In this document: positions 19,294-30,098 of the stretch, in pieces
Layout of the letters: each line of letters opens with the position of its first letter
How positions within the stretch are numbered: the first letter of the stretch is position 1
Position numbers and translations under genes: made by a program
The notes under the pieces: model-generated
The model's input: the letters and a program-made list of their open reading frames with translations, nothing else
What the model was told of the DNA's origin: nothing
Databases searched by the model: none
Assembly (NCBI RefSeq): GCF_000143845.1
Contig: NC_014363.1
Coordinates: 1,101,186 to 1,165,185 of the forward strand
Reading direction: 5' to 3'
Length of the DNA: 64,000 nucleotides
Origin: Olsenella uli DSM 7084
GTDB lineage: Bacteria > Actinomycetota > Coriobacteriia > Coriobacteriales > Atopobiaceae

Positions 19294-20133
19294 CTAGATG
19301 TAGAGGATGAACTTGTGCTCGTTCTTGCGGAAGACCACATAGCCGAGCGCAAGGAAGAACAGCGCGAAGAAGGCGCAGGCGAGAAAGGCGTTGGGATTGG
19401 GCATGCGCCCATAGAGAACGAGGTCTCGCACCACGTTGACGTAGTGGTACATGGGGTTGGCCAGCTCGACCTCGAGCATCCAGGGCGGGAGGAGCTCCTG
19501 CGTGTAGAACAGCGGCGTGGCATAGGTCCACGCGGTCAGGACGACGCCCCAGAGGTGGATGACATCACGGAAGAACACCGAGGCCGTCGAGAGGAACAGG
19601 GAGAGACCGGCACAGAAGATGCCGACGAGGGCGAGCCAGAGGGGAAGCAGCAGCATGCAGGGCGTGGGCGCGACGCCGGCCACGACCATGACGAGGATGA
19701 CGGCGACGAACGAGAAGGCGAAGTTCACCATGGCGAAGAGGACCTTCTCCACCGGGAACACCCAACGGTTGATGCGCACCTTCTTGAGAAGCGAGGACGC
19801 CCCGATGATGGAGGTCATGCCCTGGCTCGTGGAGTCGCTCATGAGCTGGAACGTGATGTTGCCCAGGATGATATAGAGCGGATAGCTGGGGATGCTGTCG
19901 GACGAGAAGCGCATCAGGGTGGAGAAGACCACCGACATGACGATCATCATGAGCAGCGGGTTGAGCACGCTCCAGACGACACCGAGGGCGCTGCGGCGAT
20001 ACTTGAGCTTGAAGTCTTTGGCGACGAGCTGCCTGAGGATGAAGGCATCGCGCTTTGACGAGGTGTACCAGGCGTCCTCCCGCTTGTGTGACTGCGTTGG
20101 AGGGACCTCTCCCCTGACGACGTCTGCTTCCAA
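19294..20133 (-). CDS. Polysaccharide export ABC transporter permease (TagG/Wzm-like)
   Basis: Membrane subunit of the ABC-2 family. The 279-residue protein has the amphipathic entry FILRQLVAKDFKLKYRRSALG, followed by about six membrane segments and the conserved PLFYTQELLPPWM and NPMYHYVNVVRDLVLYG of glycan exporters. I use the TTG start at 20133, which has GGGAGGG 6 nt upstream. It is the first gene of a three-gene unit with the ATPase and the glycosyltransferase. The exported glycan is unknown. A teichoic-acid or rhamnan-type wall polymer would fit an actinobacterium. Confidence 0.9.
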   Translation of the reverse strand: MEADVVRGEVPPTQSHKREDAWYTSSKRDAFILRQLVAKDFKLKYRRSALGVVWSVLNPLLMMIVMSVVFSTLMRFSSDSIPSYPLYIILGNITFQLMSDSTSQGMTSIIGASSLLKKVRINRWVFPVEKVLFAMVNFAFSFVAVILVMVVAGVAPTPCMLLLPLWLALVGIFCAGLSLFLSTASVFFRDVIHLWGVVLTAWTYATPLFYTQELLPPWMLEVELANPMYHYVNVVRDLVLYGRMPNPNAFLACAFFALFFLALGYVVFRKNEHKFILYI

Positions 20134-20299
20134 GAAACCCTCCCAAGGGACCGGACCGGTGACATGCGTCCGTCCGATACGCCCGCCAGACAGACCCTGC
20201 CCATCCTAGCACAGGCCCCCTCCCAGCCATCTTGCCCATACAAACGGCAGAGCCGCAAAGGGTCCCCGGGACGGCCTTCGCCGGATGGCAGCCCGTGTG

Positions 20300-20329
20300 A
20301 AAAAAGGGCCCACCTTGCGGTGGGCCCTT
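20300..20329 (-). terminator. Terminator of tRNA-Asn
   Basis: GGGCCCACC (20306-20314) pairs perfectly with GGTGGGCCC (20319-20327). On the minus strand the stem is followed by six T residues (A run at 20300-20305). It begins 8 nt after the tRNA 3' end. Confidence 0.9.
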
Positions 20330-20336
20330 GGGCCGT

Positions 20337-20411
20337 TGGCTCCCCGGGCAGGATTCGAACCTGCGACACGCTGATTAACAGTCAGCTGCGCTACCACTGC
20401 GCCACCGGGGA
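20337..20411 (-). tRNA. tRNA-Asn (GTT)
   Basis: The minus strand folds as a cloverleaf: acceptor stem TCCCCGG/CCGGGGA, D-arm with TAGCGCAG, anticodon loop CTGTTAATC giving anticodon GTT, T-loop GGTTCGAATCC, discriminator G and an encoded CCA (20337-20339). It has its own promoter and terminator. No integrase or att-like repeat is seen beside it. Confidence 0.96.
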
Positions 20412-20430
20412 ATGGTTTAGTGCGCTAGAA

Positions 20431-20458
20431 ACTATAACAGACCTCACTGATTGTGCAA
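20431..20458 (-). promoter_or_regulatory. Promoter of tRNA-Asn
   Basis: On the minus strand TTGCAC (20453-20458) and TATAGT (20431-20436) are 16 bp apart, and the predicted start is about 12 nt before the tRNA. The remaining gap to rpoD (20459-20621) holds only a CCCCAGG/CCTGGGG hairpin near 20562-20580 with no T run. Confidence 0.75.
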
Positions 20459-20621
20459 CCCAAAAAATCAGGCGCTTTCGCGACCGAGGAGCCTTCACAC
20501 ACCGTCGCAGGCGCCCGAAGTCCCGCTCCACGCCGGTCATGCGGCTCCATCATGCCCCAGGAAGAGCCTGGGGACGCTCCTCCCACGCCCCCGGACGCAT
20601 GACGCATAGGAAGGGGGCGGC

Positions 20622-21983
20622 CTAGTCCTCCATGTAGTCCTTCAGGCGCCCAGAGCGCGACGGATGACGGAGCTTGGCCAGCGTCTTGCTCTCGATCTGG
20701 CGGATTCGCTCGCGCGTGACGCCAAACTCGCGACCGACCTCCTCGAGCGTACGGGGATGGCCGTCCTCCAGGCCGAAGCGGAACTTGATGACCTTGCGCT
20801 CGCGGTCTGCCAGGCTGTCGAGGACCTGTTCGAGCTGCTCGCGAAGCATGGAGTCGCTCGCGGCCTCGGGAGGGGCGACGGCCGAGGAGTCCTCGATGAA
20901 GTCACCGAGCGAGGAGTCCTCCTCCTCGCCGATGGGGGTCTCGAGCGAGACGGGTTCCTGGCTGATCTTCTGGATTTCGCGCACGCGGTCCGCAGAGATG
21001 CCCATTTCGGCACCGATCTCCTCGGGCGTAGGATCGCGGCCCAGGTCCTGGAGCAGCTGGCGCTGGACACGGACGAGCTTGTTGATGGTCTCGACCATAT
21101 GGACCGGGATGCGGATCGTGCGTGCCTGGTCGGCGATGGCGCGTGTGATGGCCTGACGGATCCACCACGTCGCGTAGGTGGAGAACTTGAAGCCCTTGGT
21201 GTAGTCGAACTTCTCGACCGCACGGATCAGACCGAGATTCCCCTCCTGGATGAGGTCCAGGAAGAGCATGCCGCGCCCCACGTAGCGCTTGGCGATGGAG
21301 ACCGTGAGGCGGAGGTTCGCGCTGATGAGGGCCTGCTTTGCCTCCAGGCCGACCTGCTCGATGCGCATGAGGCGCCTCTGCTCGGCGCGGGTGAGCTCGA
21401 TCTCACCGCGATCGGCGGCCTCAAGGCGCTCCGTGGCCTCGGTGCCAGCCTCGATCTTCATGGCGAGATGGACCTCCTCCGAGGCGGTCAGCAGGTCGAC
21501 CTTGCCGATCTCCTTGAGGTACATGCGGACGGGGTCGCCCGTGAGCATGACGGCCGAGCTGTCGAGCTTGTGGGCTCGTGCGCGTGAAGAGCGCTTGCGA
21601 CCCTTGGGCTTTGGCACGGACCGCAGGACCTCGTTGGCGACGCGCGCCTCCTTGCGTGCCTTGGAAATCTCATCGTCCTCGTCATCCTCATCGTCGAGGG
21701 CGGCCTTCCCGTCGGCCTCGAGGGCATCGAGGCCGTCCTCATCGTCGACGGCAGAGACGGGCTGGCTCTCCCCGGAGGCGACGATGCTCACGCCCCGCGC
21801 GCGAACGGCCTCGTAGATGTCCGAGAGCTCGTCGTCATCGACATCCATCTCGGCGATGGCGACCTGTATGTCATCCTCGGTGATGGAACTGTCGGACGAG
21901 GAGGCGGACCTGATCAGCTTCGTAACGACCACCTGGAGCTCGTCGGAGAACTCAAGGTCGCTGGCAGCCTTGTTAGTTGTCAC
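20622..21983 (-). CDS. rpoD: Primary sigma factor RpoD (sigma-70 / SigA)
   Basis: Housekeeping sigma factor. The 453-residue protein has a divergent acidic and lysine-rich N-terminal third, then region 1.2 ([16 protein letters not shown]), region 2 ([20 protein letters not shown] and [13 protein letters not shown]), region 3, and region 4.2 with the helix-turn-helix [20 protein letters not shown]. The start is the GTG at 21983 ([12 protein letters not shown]), with AAAGGA 7 nt upstream; the upstream open frame is not conserved. It lies 43 nt after dnaG, the classic dnaG-rpoD pair of the macromolecular synthesis operon. Confidence 0.97.
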   Translation of the reverse strand: MTTNKAASDLEFSDELQVVVTKLIRSASSSDSSITEDDIQVAIAEMDVDDDELSDIYEAVRARGVSIVASGESQPVSAVDDEDGLDALEADGKAALDDEDDEDDEISKARKEARVANEVLRSVPKPKGRKRSSRARAHKLDSSAVMLTGDPVRMYLKEIGKVDLLTASEEVHLAMKIEAGTEATERLEAADRGEIELTRAEQRRLMRIEQVGLEAKQALISANLRLTVSIAKRYVGRGMLFLDLIQEGNLGLIRAVEKFDYTKGFKFSTYATWWIRQAITRAIADQARTIRIPVHMVETINKLVRVQRQLLQDLGRDPTPEEIGAEMGISADRVREIQKISQEPVSLETPIGEEEDSSLGDFIEDSSAVAPPEAASDSMLREQLEQVLDSLADRERKVIKFRFGLEDGHPRTLEEVGREFGVTRERIRQIESKTLAKLRHPSRSGRLKDYMED

Positions 21984-22026
21984 GGATTTCCTTTCGACGC
22001 ACGTGCGGTTGGAATGATACCCATTT

Positions 22027-23967
22027 TCAGGCCGAGACAACAGATGAGAGCCTATTTGTCAGCTCGCCTATGCGTCGCTGAAGCCCGGTCGCCCTCTGGA
22101 AGAGCCCGATGGCCGCGGCGTCGGGCGTGGACGTCGAGGCGGAACGCAGGCGCGCCTTGATCTCGCGAACCTCGCGTCGCTTGGACCAGAGCTCCACCGT
22201 GTCAAGCAAGAACGACACCTTGTCGGCATTGGACAGCCTCGAGGTGACCTCGAGGCTGCCTGACGCCAGGATGCGCGGCGCATCCGCGACGACACCCGAC
22301 GCGGCCGCCACCACGTCGGCGGGAGGGGTGCCCTCGGGCGTCGCGAGCATGGCCCACGCCATGGACTCGTAACGTGCATCAGTCCAGGTGAAGCCTGCGA
22401 TCCTCTCGGCATGGGGCCTGATGGCGTCTGGGTGCGACGCGAGCATCGACAGAAGCTCGCGCTCGGCAACCACCCGCATGCGCTCGTCGCTCGAGAGCAT
22501 CGCGAGCGAGGGCACGGGTGCGCCGGTCGCCTCCCCCCCATCATCGAAGGGCTGATGGTCGTAAGGCTGCTCCCCTCCGGAGGCGTGGATCGCGACGTGC
22601 TCTGACGAAGGCGGGGGGGGAGGCACGGCCAAGGCGTCCGCGCGGCGCATCCCCTGCGATCGCCCGCCTGCGCGTGGGGATGCGACAGGCTTCTCTCGCA
22701 CGAGGCGCTTCACCTCGCCGAGGTCCGCGCCAAGCATGTCCGCAAGCTGGGTGGCATAGCCATCGAGGAGGATGGAGCCCTTGAGCGGCGCGAGGAGCGC
22801 GGCCATGTCGTCCATCGCCTGGACGCGCCTTCCAGGAACCGAGAGGTCGTAGGTTGCCATGCGCTTGTCGAAGACGAACTCCATGAGGGGGCGGGCGGCG
22901 TCGATGATGGGGCGCAGGGCGCCCGCCCCCTTGTCCGCGAGGAACTCGGCAGGGTCCTGGTTGTCGGGAAGCGTGACACACAGGAGGTCGGCCCCCGTCT
23001 TGTCGACGAACTGAACGGCGCGCTCCGCAGCCTTCTGACCTGCGGCATCACCGTCGAACATGCAGACGATGCGACTCTTGGCAAAGCGCTCGATCATCTT
23101 GACGTGATCGAGCGTGAGCGCCGTACCGAGCGCGGCAACGACGTTGGTGAAGCCCGCCTCGTGCATGGAGATGACATCGGTGTAACCCTCACAGACGATG
23201 GCCTCCCCCGTTGCGACCATGGAGTCCTTCGCACGGTCGAACGCGAAGAGGTGCTTCCCCTTGTGGAAGACGGCCGTCTCCTTGGTGTTGAGGTACTTGG
23301 GCTTGGCATCGGCGAGCACGCGACCGCCAAAGCCGATGGAACGCCCTAGCTCGTCGTGGATGGGAAACATCACGCGGTCGAAGAAGCGGTCTCGGACGCC
23401 GCTGCGGCCCTCTAATGCGAGGTCTGCGGCGACCATCTCCTGGCGCGTGAAGCCCCTCCCGAGCAGGTGTGCCGCAAGGGCACCGTGGCCGGGGGCAAAT
23501 CCCAGGCCCCACCTGCGGCAGACCGCCGATCCGAACCCGCGCCCCGCAAGGTAGCCCCGTGCCACGCCAGCCCCTTCCGAACGCCCACGCAGCAGCTGGG
23601 TCGTATAGAACGCCTCGGCCTCGGCAAGGCACTCCACCAAGCGGTTGCGCTTGGGGCCGTGTCCTGCGGCGCCGCGCTCCTCCTGGAGCTCGATGCCCGC
23701 ACGGTCGGCCAGGTAGCGGATGGCATCCGGGAAGTCCAGGCCCTCGCGCTTCATGACGTAGGCAAACAGGTCGCCTCCCTCGCCACAGCCGAAGCACTTC
23801 CAGAGCCCGGTGGCGGGGTTGACGTGAAACGACGGGCTCTTCTCGTGATGGAAGGGACAGCAACCCCAGAAGTCGCCACGGCGCTCGCGAAGCTCCACCG
23901 TCTCGCCCACGAGCCGCACGATGTCGGTCGCCTGGCGGACCCGCTCCCTGTCCTCGTCCGTGATCAC
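22027..23967 (-). CDS. dnaG: DNA primase
   Basis: Makes RNA primers for replication. The 646-residue protein has the N-terminal CHC2 zinc motif ([14 protein letters not shown] and CFGCGEGGD), the TOPRIM core ([15 protein letters not shown] and [15 protein letters not shown]), and a C-terminal DnaB-interacting helical domain preceded by a proline-rich linker with a run of five prolines. The GTG at 23967 ([12 protein letters not shown]) overlaps the ribF stop as GTGA and has GGAGG 8 nt upstream. This start places the CHC2 motif where the family has it. Confidence 0.96.
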   Translation of the reverse strand: MITDEDRERVRQATDIVRLVGETVELRERRGDFWGCCPFHHEKSPSFHVNPATGLWKCFGCGEGGDLFAYVMKREGLDFPDAIRYLADRAGIELQEERGAAGHGPKRNRLVECLAEAEAFYTTQLLRGRSEGAGVARGYLAGRGFGSAVCRRWGLGFAPGHGALAAHLLGRGFTRQEMVAADLALEGRSGVRDRFFDRVMFPIHDELGRSIGFGGRVLADAKPKYLNTKETAVFHKGKHLFAFDRAKDSMVATGEAIVCEGYTDVISMHEAGFTNVVAALGTALTLDHVKMIERFAKSRIVCMFDGDAAGQKAAERAVQFVDKTGADLLCVTLPDNQDPAEFLADKGAGALRPIIDAARPLMEFVFDKRMATYDLSVPGRRVQAMDDMAALLAPLKGSILLDGYATQLADMLGADLGEVKRLVREKPVASPRAGGRSQGMRRADALAVPPPPPSSEHVAIHASGGEQPYDHQPFDDGGEATGAPVPSLAMLSSDERMRVVAERELLSMLASHPDAIRPHAERIAGFTWTDARYESMAWAMLATPEGTPPADVVAAASGVVADAPRILASGSLEVTSRLSNADKVSFLLDTVELWSKRREVREIKARLRSASTSTPDAAAIGLFQRATGLQRRIGELTNRLSSVVSA

Positions 23968-25031
23968 GCGCTCACCTCCGCCCCGCCGACGCCTATGTTG
24001 GTACGTACCCAGTCGATGTCGCCCAAGACGACGCGTTCGAGCTCTTCGGTGGAATCGAACGGCCGAGAGGCGCGCAGCCATCTCACGAAGATGACCGTCG
24101 CCTCGCTTCCGTACAGATCGCCGTCGAAGCCGATGAGGTTGGCCTCGAGGAAGGAGGGGTCGGGGTCGGCGAACGTGGGAGGTGAGCCAACGTTGACGGC
24201 AGCGGGCCATGCCCGCCCTCCCTCGATGTAGAGGCAGGCGTAGACGCCCTCCGCCGGCATGCAGGCCTCGGGGCGCACCCGTACGTTCGCAGTGGGAAAG
24301 CCCAGGGAACTCCCCTCTCCCCTGCCATGCGTGACGACGCCACGCACGAAGTGGCAGCGCCCGAGCAGCTGTGCCGCGCGCTCGACGCGACCCTCGTGGA
24401 GGAGGTTCCTGACGCGCGTGGACGAGACCTTCACGTCACCCTCAGCGACCAGGTCGTGCCCGAAGACGTCCATGCCGCAGAACCTCCCCAGCTCCCGTAG
24501 GGCCGAGACGTCACCCGCACCCTGGGCACCGAGCCTGAAGTCGCTGCCCACGTGCAGCGAGACGGGTCTCAGGGCCTCCCCCAGCACATCCGAGAAGAAC
24601 GCCCGGTAGCTGGTCGCAGACAGCTCCTCTGTGAAGTCGAGCACGAGAATCGCATCGGGTGCCGCCGCGGCAAGCGCCCTCACGCGGTCGCGTGCGGAGA
24701 GGAGCTCCGTGGAGATCGCCTTGTGACCCAAGACCGACGCGGGATCGGGGTCGAACGTCACGACGGCGGAAAGACAGCCTCGCGCGCGGGCGTCGGCGAT
24801 CGTCGTGGCGACAAGCGCCTGGTGCCCCCGGTGAAAGCCATCGAATACCCCGATGACGCAGCAAGCTGCGACATCGGGCCCCAGATCGACGCCCTCCGCG
24901 ACGAGCGCGCGGCCGCCGCCGAGACCCTTGGCCTCGTAGCGCCGCGCAGGTCGTCCGAGAAGCGCCGCAGACGCCAGACGGGCGACGTCCTCGGCAGGGA
25001 GGGGCCCTGGCCATGCCAGACGCAGGCTCAT
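23964..25031 (-). CDS. ribF: Bifunctional riboflavin kinase / FAD synthetase
   Basis: Converts riboflavin to FMN and FAD. The 355-residue protein has an N-terminal FMN adenylyltransferase with IGVFDGFHRGHQALV and VSSTRVRNLL, and a C-terminal riboflavin kinase with LGFPTANVR and a conserved ENL-like FLEANLIGFDGDLYG. It carries about 55 residues before the nucleotide-binding motif, somewhat longer than usual. It is coupled to truB by an ATGA overlap and to dnaG by GTGA. The truB-ribF order is common in bacteria. Confidence 0.94.
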   Translation of the reverse strand: MSLRLAWPGPLPAEDVARLASAALLGRPARRYEAKGLGGGRALVAEGVDLGPDVAACCVIGVFDGFHRGHQALVATTIADARARGCLSAVVTFDPDPASVLGHKAISTELLSARDRVRALAAAAPDAILVLDFTEELSATSYRAFFSDVLGEALRPVSLHVGSDFRLGAQGAGDVSALRELGRFCGMDVFGHDLVAEGDVKVSSTRVRNLLHEGRVERAAQLLGRCHFVRGVVTHGRGEGSSLGFPTANVRVRPEACMPAEGVYACLYIEGGRAWPAAVNVGSPPTFADPDPSFLEANLIGFDGDLYGSEATVIFVRWLRASRPFDSTEELERVVLGDIDWVRTNIGVGGAEVSA

Positions 25032-25984
25032 AAGCAGACTCCCGCGATGCCCGCCGGAAAGTTGACGTCACAACGCAGGAGGTGGCCAGAGCGACGCCAG
25101 ATGCCCACGAGGGCAGCGTCTCGGACGAGCGCGACGCGCTCGCAGGAAGAGGCGGGCCCCTGCACCCCTCCGCCTCCCGCGCGGGAGGCGCCTGCGGGAA
25201 GCGCCCTGCCGCACAGGACCGACGCGAGCTCGGCATCGCCCACCTGGCGCACGGGCAGGCCCAGCAGCGACGCGGGATCGAGCATGCCGCCCGAGAGGGC
25301 GCGGGCGCCGTGTTTCTGCAGCTCGTCAAGGGACAGGCAGTTCCCGAGGCCGACGGCGCCGGATGCGGTGCGACGCAGCGCGCTCAGGTGCGCCGCCGTC
25401 CCCTGCTCGCGTCCCAGGTCACGGGCGATGCTGCGTATGTAGGTGCCCTTGGAGACCGTAAGCGCGACGCGCCACGTGAGCGCCTCGGCAGACTCGACCG
25501 CGAGCAGGTCCGCCCCAAGGATCTCTATGTGTCGCGGCGCGATCCTGACCGTCTGGCCCGAGCGGGCGCGGCGATAGGCGCGCTCGCCATTGACCGATAT
25601 GGCCGAGAAGGATGGTGGCACCTGGTCGTGAGGTCCCACGAGGTCCCGGACGATGGCTTCCGCGACCTCGGCCGAGCGCAGTCGCCTAGGGACGGCGGCG
25701 CGGCGCGTCACCTCCCCCTCGGCGTCATCGGTGTCCGTCTCGGCACCAAACGCGATGAGGGCCTCATAGGACTTGGCCTCACAGCTGAGCAGCCCCATCA
25801 GGCGCGTACCCTGGCCGACGCCCACCACCAGCACGCCCGAGGCGGCGGGATCGAGCGTGCCGGCATGCCCGACCCGACGCTCGCCCAGTGAGCGGCGAAC
25901 GCGATTCACCACGTCGTGGCTTGACATGCCGACGGGCTTGTCGATGGCCACGAGACAGTTGATGCCGCTCTGCCCACGCTTCAC
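25028..25984 (-). CDS. truB: tRNA pseudouridine-55 synthase TruB
   Basis: Makes pseudouridine 55 in the T-loop of tRNA. The 318-residue protein shows VAIDKPVGMSSHDVVNRVR, the catalytic aspartate in HAGTLDPAASGVL, the SKGTYIRSIARDLG strand, and a C-terminal PUA-like region. The GTG at 25984 overlaps the nrnA stop (GTGA), which supports it over an internal start at VAIDKP. It belongs to the long rimP-rpoD operon, between nrnA and ribF. Confidence 0.95.
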   Translation of the reverse strand: MKRGQSGINCLVAIDKPVGMSSHDVVNRVRRSLGERRVGHAGTLDPAASGVLVVGVGQGTRLMGLLSCEAKSYEALIAFGAETDTDDAEGEVTRRAAVPRRLRSAEVAEAIVRDLVGPHDQVPPSFSAISVNGERAYRRARSGQTVRIAPRHIEILGADLLAVESAEALTWRVALTVSKGTYIRSIARDLGREQGTAAHLSALRRTASGAVGLGNCLSLDELQKHGARALSGGMLDPASLLGLPVRQVGDAELASVLCGRALPAGASRAGGGGVQGPASSCERVALVRDAALVGIWRRSGHLLRCDVNFPAGIAGVCL

Positions 25985-27000
25985 GAGACGGCTGTCCCGT
26001 TCTCGAACAATGCACGTAGCTGGGGCAGGACGGACGAGAGGGCCTCGTCTAGGTCTCCGTCGAGAGTGAAGCCGGCGGCAGCACGATGGCCTCCCCCGCC
26101 CAAGCCGCGGGCGATGGCCGCGACGTCGTGATCGGCCTTGGAGCGCAGGTTGCCCCTGACGCGGCCTCCCGGAACCTCCTTGAGAAAGAGTGCGACCTCG
26201 GAGCCGGCAACGCTGCGCACGACATCTATGAGGCCGTCGCACTCGTCTAGGCTTGCGCCAGTGCGCTCCAGGTCGGAGGCGGTCGCATAGCTGTAGGCGA
26301 TCCGACCGCCTGCGAAGGTGGCGATGCGCCCCATGACCGCAGACTCCAGGTGCAGATACGAGAGGCTGAAGTTCTGGTAGACGTTGAGGGAGACCTCGCA
26401 GGGCGAGGCGCCGGCATCGACCAAAAGCGACGCGACCGAGAAGGCCTCGGCATCGGCGTTCTGGTACTGGAAGCGCCCGGTGTCGGTCGCAACCGCACAG
26501 TAGAGGCACTGGGCGATCTCGGGGGTGATGTCCACGCCCAGATGGAGCGCGAACTCGGCCACGATGACGCCTACGGCGGCGGCGTCGGGTCGTATCAGGT
26601 TCACCTCGGCGTAGGGGTCGTCACAGGGATGGTGGTCCATGATGGCCGTGTGGCGGGCGCGGCGCATGACCGCCTCTCCGTCGCTGAGGCGATGCGCGAC
26701 CGAGAGGTCCACGCTCACGAAGAGGTCGGGATCCTCCGTGTAGTCACGGGCGCTGACCAGGCGCTCGCAACCCGGCAGGAACCGGTAGATGCGTGGCACG
26801 GGGGCAAAGTCGGCGAGCAGGCTGGTGACGCGCTTGCCCGGCCAGCGCGCCTCGATGACCCCACACAGTCCCAAGCACGAACCCAGGGCGTCTCCGTCCG
26901 GACTCGTGTGGGCGCAGAGCGCGACGCTGTCGCTGCCCTCGATGAGGGCCGCTATGGCATCGAACTTCTCCTCTTGCTCCGGATGTGCGATCAGGCCCAT
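25981..27000 (-). CDS. nrnA: DHH/DHHA1 phosphoesterase (NrnA-like oligoribonuclease / pAp phosphatase)
   Basis: Probably degrades short RNA oligonucleotides and 3'-phosphoadenosine 5'-phosphate. The 339-residue protein has the DHH-family motifs HTSPDGDALGS, VDLSVAHRLSD, the signature IMDHHPCDDPYAE, and a C-terminal DHHA1 domain with GLGGGGHRAAAGF that binds the substrate. The start is the ATG at 27000; the preceding SD-like GAGGAG is rather far away (13 nt). Its location between rbfA and truB is the standard position of this gene in Gram-positive operons. The substrate is inferred from the family. Confidence 0.9.
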   Translation of the reverse strand: MGLIAHPEQEEKFDAIAALIEGSDSVALCAHTSPDGDALGSCLGLCGVIEARWPGKRVTSLLADFAPVPRIYRFLPGCERLVSARDYTEDPDLFVSVDLSVAHRLSDGEAVMRRARHTAIMDHHPCDDPYAEVNLIRPDAAAVGVIVAEFALHLGVDITPEIAQCLYCAVATDTGRFQYQNADAEAFSVASLLVDAGASPCEVSLNVYQNFSLSYLHLESAVMGRIATFAGGRIAYSYATASDLERTGASLDECDGLIDVVRSVAGSEVALFLKEVPGGRVRGNLRSKADHDVAAIARGLGGGGHRAAAGFTLDGDLDEALSSVLPQLRALFENGTAVS

Positions 27001-27010
27001 GGCAGCTGCG

Positions 27011-27412
27011 CTACTCCTCGTCCCCAGGTGTGTCACCGACGGGGTAGCCCGCATCGTCCTTCTCGACGGAGAGGGTCGGAGGGACGTTTTCCAGCGCGAT
27101 GGAGATGCGCTCGGCCTCGTCGGCAGTCGTGTCTATCTCGAAGATAAGCTCTGGCGTGACCCGCCAGCCAAGGGCGTGTCCAAGCAGGGCCCGGATGCGG
27201 CCCCTGGCACGCTCGAGCGCGTCGGCGACGGAGTCGTAGCGATCCCTCTCGCAGCTCACGTATGCCTTGAGCACGGACTTGTCGACCGAGACCTCGACGC
27301 CCGTGAGGGTCACGAGCGCCAGGTCGGGATCGGCCACCTCGAAGAGGAGGATGCTGGCGAGCTTCTCGCGCGCGATCTGGTTGTTCCGCCGGGAGTTCCT
27401 GTTCTGCTTCAT
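27011..27412 (-). CDS. rbfA: Ribosome-binding factor A
   Basis: Assists late maturation of the 30S subunit and 16S rRNA 5' end. The 133-residue protein has the single KH-like fold, with NNQIAREKLASILLFEV at the start, VTLTGVEVSVDKSVLKAYVS in the core, and ELIFEIDTTADEAERI toward the end. The acidic C-terminal tail is typical. It starts 6 nt beyond the infB stop and precedes nrnA by 10 nt. The infB-rbfA-truB order is widely conserved. Confidence 0.94.
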   Translation of the reverse strand: MKQNRNSRRNNQIAREKLASILLFEVADPDLALVTLTGVEVSVDKSVLKAYVSCERDRYDSVADALERARGRIRALLGHALGWRVTPELIFEIDTTADEAERISIALENVPPTLSVEKDDAGYPVGDTPGDEE

Positions 27413-27418
27413 GTCAGC

Positions 27419-30043
27419 CTACTCAGTGCGGGCGACCTGCTCGACGCGATACGCCTCGATGATGTCGCCGACGTGGATGTCCTGGAAGTTCTCGAGGCCG
27501 ACGCCGCACTCGAAGCCGGCCTTGACCGTCTTGACGTCATCCTTGAAACGACGCAGCGATGCAAGCCTGCCCTCGTAGACGACGATGCCATCGCGGACGA
27601 GACGGCAGAGGTCATCCCGGGAGACCTCGCCGTCCTGGACCATACAGCCCGCCGCGATGCCGACCTTGGGGACCTTGAAGGTGTTACGAACTTCGACGGA
27701 GGCCGTCTGGCGCTCCTCCTCGGTCGGCTTGAGCATGCCGATGCGGGCTGCATCGATGTCCTCGATGGCCTTGTAGATGACGCTGTAGGTCCTGATCTCG
27801 ACACCCTGCTGCTCGGCGGCGGTGCGCGCCTTGGCCTCGGGGCGAACGCCAAAGCCGATGATGATGGCGTTCGATGCGTCGGCGAGGACGACGTCGGTCT
27901 CGGAGATGGCGCCGACGGCAGAGTGGATCGTGTTGATGCGGACCTCGGATTGGTCCATCTTGTCCAGCGAGTCCTGGAGCGCCTCGATGGAGCCCTGGAC
28001 ATCGGCCTTGATGATGAGGTTGAGCTCCTTGACGTCGGCGTCGGCCATGGTGTCGAAGAGGTTCTCGAGGGTCACGTGCTTGACCCGGTTCTGCTCCTCG
28101 ATGCGGGCCTTCAGCTGGCGCTGCTCGGCCAGGCCGCGCGCATCGCGCTCGTCCTGGAACACGCGGAACTCGTCACCGGCCATCGGCACGCTCGAGAGGC
28201 CGAGGACCTCGACCGGATCGGCGGGTCCCGCCTCGGTGACGCTGTTGCCACGGGGGTCGACCATGGCACGAATCTTGCCGAAGGCCAGGCCCGCGACGAT
28301 GGCGTCGCCGACATGCAGGGTGCCTCGGCTGACCAGCAGCGTGGCGACGGAGCCACGGCCACGGTCCAGCTTGGCCTCGAGGACGTTGCCCGACGCGAAG
28401 GTGTCGGGGTTGGCCTTGAGCTCGAGGACGTCCGCCTCGAGCAGGACGCTCTCGAGCAGGGTGTCGATGCCCTGGTTCTGCCTGGCGGATATGTCCACGA
28501 ACATGTTCTCGCCACCCCATTCCTCGGGGATGACGCCGTACTCGGTGAGCTCCTGGCGAACCCTCGTGGGGTCGGCGCCGGGCTTGTCGATCTTGTTGAC
28601 GGCGACGATGATGGGCACGCCGGCAGCCTTGGCATGGTTGATGGACTCGATGGTCTGTGGCATGACGCCGTCGTCGGCGGCGACGATCAGGATGACTATG
28701 TCGGTCACCTTGGCGCCGCGGGCGCGCATGGCGGTGAAGGTCTCGTGACCGGGCGTGTCGATGAAGGTAATGATGCGCCCGTTGATCTTGACCTGCGAGG
28801 CGCCGATGGCCTGGGTGATGCCACCGGCCTCCCCTGCGGCGACGCCCGTGTGGCGGATGGCGTCGAGAAGCGACGTCTTGCCGTGGTCGACATGGCCCAT
28901 GACCGTGACGACGGGGGGACGGGACACCAGGTCCTCGGGGTTGTCGAAGAAGGTGAAGGAGTTCTCCTCCTCCTTGGTCATGACCTTGACGTCCCGGCCG
29001 AGGTCATCGGCGACCAGCTCGATAAGCTCGTCGGACATGGACTCGGTCAGGGTCAGGGGCGTGCCCAGCAGGAACAGGCGCTTGATGATGTCGTTGGCGG
29101 GGACGCCGAGGAGCCCGGCCAGCTGCGTGACCGTGGAGCCCTGTGGGACCCTGACGGTGTCGAGCTGCGAGACGTCCTGGTCGTTGGCGATGGCCTCCTC
29201 GATGCGCTGCTGCTCGGCGGCCTGCTCGGCCTGCTGCTTCCTGCGCTCCTTGCGCTTCTTGCGACGACCGGTGGACTCGCGGGTGGCCTCCTCGACGGCC
29301 ACACGGGCCTCCTCGAGGACGTGGGAGCGGTTGTACTCCTCCGCCTCGCGGGCCATGCGGCTGTAGCGGTCCTCCTCCTGGCCTCCCCTGCGAGTGGTCT
29401 TGCGTCCCCTGCCCCTGCCCTTGCGGCCCTCGTCTCCGGGCGAGGGGGCGCCGGCACCCTCGGAGGGGCGGGGCGCGGCGCTGCGACGGGGACGGTGCTG
29501 GTCGTCACGTTTGCCGCCACGGGCCTCGTCCTTCTTCTTGGAGGCCTCCTCCGCCTGCTGCTGCAGGACCTTCTCCTGTTGGGCGATCTGGTCGAGCAGG
29601 CTGGTGAAGGACGGGACCGACTTGGGGGCGGTGTCCTTCACGCGATTGCGCTCGGCCTCCTCGGCGGCAAGGCGCTCCGCCTCCAGGCGCTCCTCCTCGG
29701 CCCTCTTGCGCGCGGCCTCGGCGGCGGCGCGCTTGCGCTCCTCCTCGGCTCGCTCGCGCTCGCGACGGGCCTCCGCCTCGATGCGCTCCCGCTCGGCCTT
29801 CTCCGCCTCGACGCGCTCCCGCTCGGCCTCGGCCTCGGCCTCGGCCCTCTTGGCGGCCTCGATCTCCGCCGCACGGGCCTCGAGGATGGGCTTGAGCTTC
29901 TTGCGCACGATGGAGACGTAGGCATCCTCCAAAGTCGAGGACGGGGACTTGGCCGGGATCTTCATGTCTGCGAGATGGCCGAGCATCTCCTTGCTGGTCA
30001 TGCCATATTCCTTGGCGAGGTCATGTACGCGCGTCTTTGCCAT
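27419..30043 (-). CDS. infB: Translation initiation factor IF-2
   Basis: GTPase that brings initiator tRNA to the ribosome. The 874-residue protein has an N-terminal IF2_N domain ([18 protein letters not shown]), a very long charged Glu/Ala/Arg-rich coiled segment (about residues 55-280), a second IF2_N-like domain, the G domain ([28 protein letters not shown]), and C-terminal beta-barrel and IF2-C domains. The length and charged linker fit actinobacterial IF-2. The antisense strand of the linker reads open over a very long stretch, which is only a by-product of the codon pattern. Confidence 0.97.
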   Translation of the reverse strand: MAKTRVHDLAKEYGMTSKEMLGHLADMKIPAKSPSSTLEDAYVSIVRKKLKPILEARAAEIEAAKRAEAEAEAERERVEAEKAERERIEAEARRERERAEEERKRAAAEAARKRAEEERLEAERLAAEEAERNRVKDTAPKSVPSFTSLLDQIAQQEKVLQQQAEEASKKKDEARGGKRDDQHRPRRSAAPRPSEGAGAPSPGDEGRKGRGRGRKTTRRGGQEEDRYSRMAREAEEYNRSHVLEEARVAVEEATRESTGRRKKRKERRKQQAEQAAEQQRIEEAIANDQDVSQLDTVRVPQGSTVTQLAGLLGVPANDIIKRLFLLGTPLTLTESMSDELIELVADDLGRDVKVMTKEEENSFTFFDNPEDLVSRPPVVTVMGHVDHGKTSLLDAIRHTGVAAGEAGGITQAIGASQVKINGRIITFIDTPGHETFTAMRARGAKVTDIVILIVAADDGVMPQTIESINHAKAAGVPIIVAVNKIDKPGADPTRVRQELTEYGVIPEEWGGENMFVDISARQNQGIDTLLESVLLEADVLELKANPDTFASGNVLEAKLDRGRGSVATLLVSRGTLHVGDAIVAGLAFGKIRAMVDPRGNSVTEAGPADPVEVLGLSSVPMAGDEFRVFQDERDARGLAEQRQLKARIEEQNRVKHVTLENLFDTMADADVKELNLIIKADVQGSIEALQDSLDKMDQSEVRINTIHSAVGAISETDVVLADASNAIIIGFGVRPEAKARTAAEQQGVEIRTYSVIYKAIEDIDAARIGMLKPTEEERQTASVEVRNTFKVPKVGIAAGCMVQDGEVSRDDLCRLVRDGIVVYEGRLASLRRFKDDVKTVKAGFECGVGLENFQDIHVGDIIEAYRVEQVARTE

Positions 30044-30098
30044 GTGACCAACCTTTCTGGGACGAGGGTCTTGGGGACTACGAGGTGGGACCCTCGTG

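Noticed and set aside
18529-20058. A 509-codon open frame on the plus strand
   Set aside because: It is antisense to the ABC exporter genes and shows only charged low-complexity sequence.
20337-20411. tRNA-Asn as an integration site for a mobile element
   Set aside because: No integrase gene or duplicated tRNA 3' end is present in the flanks.
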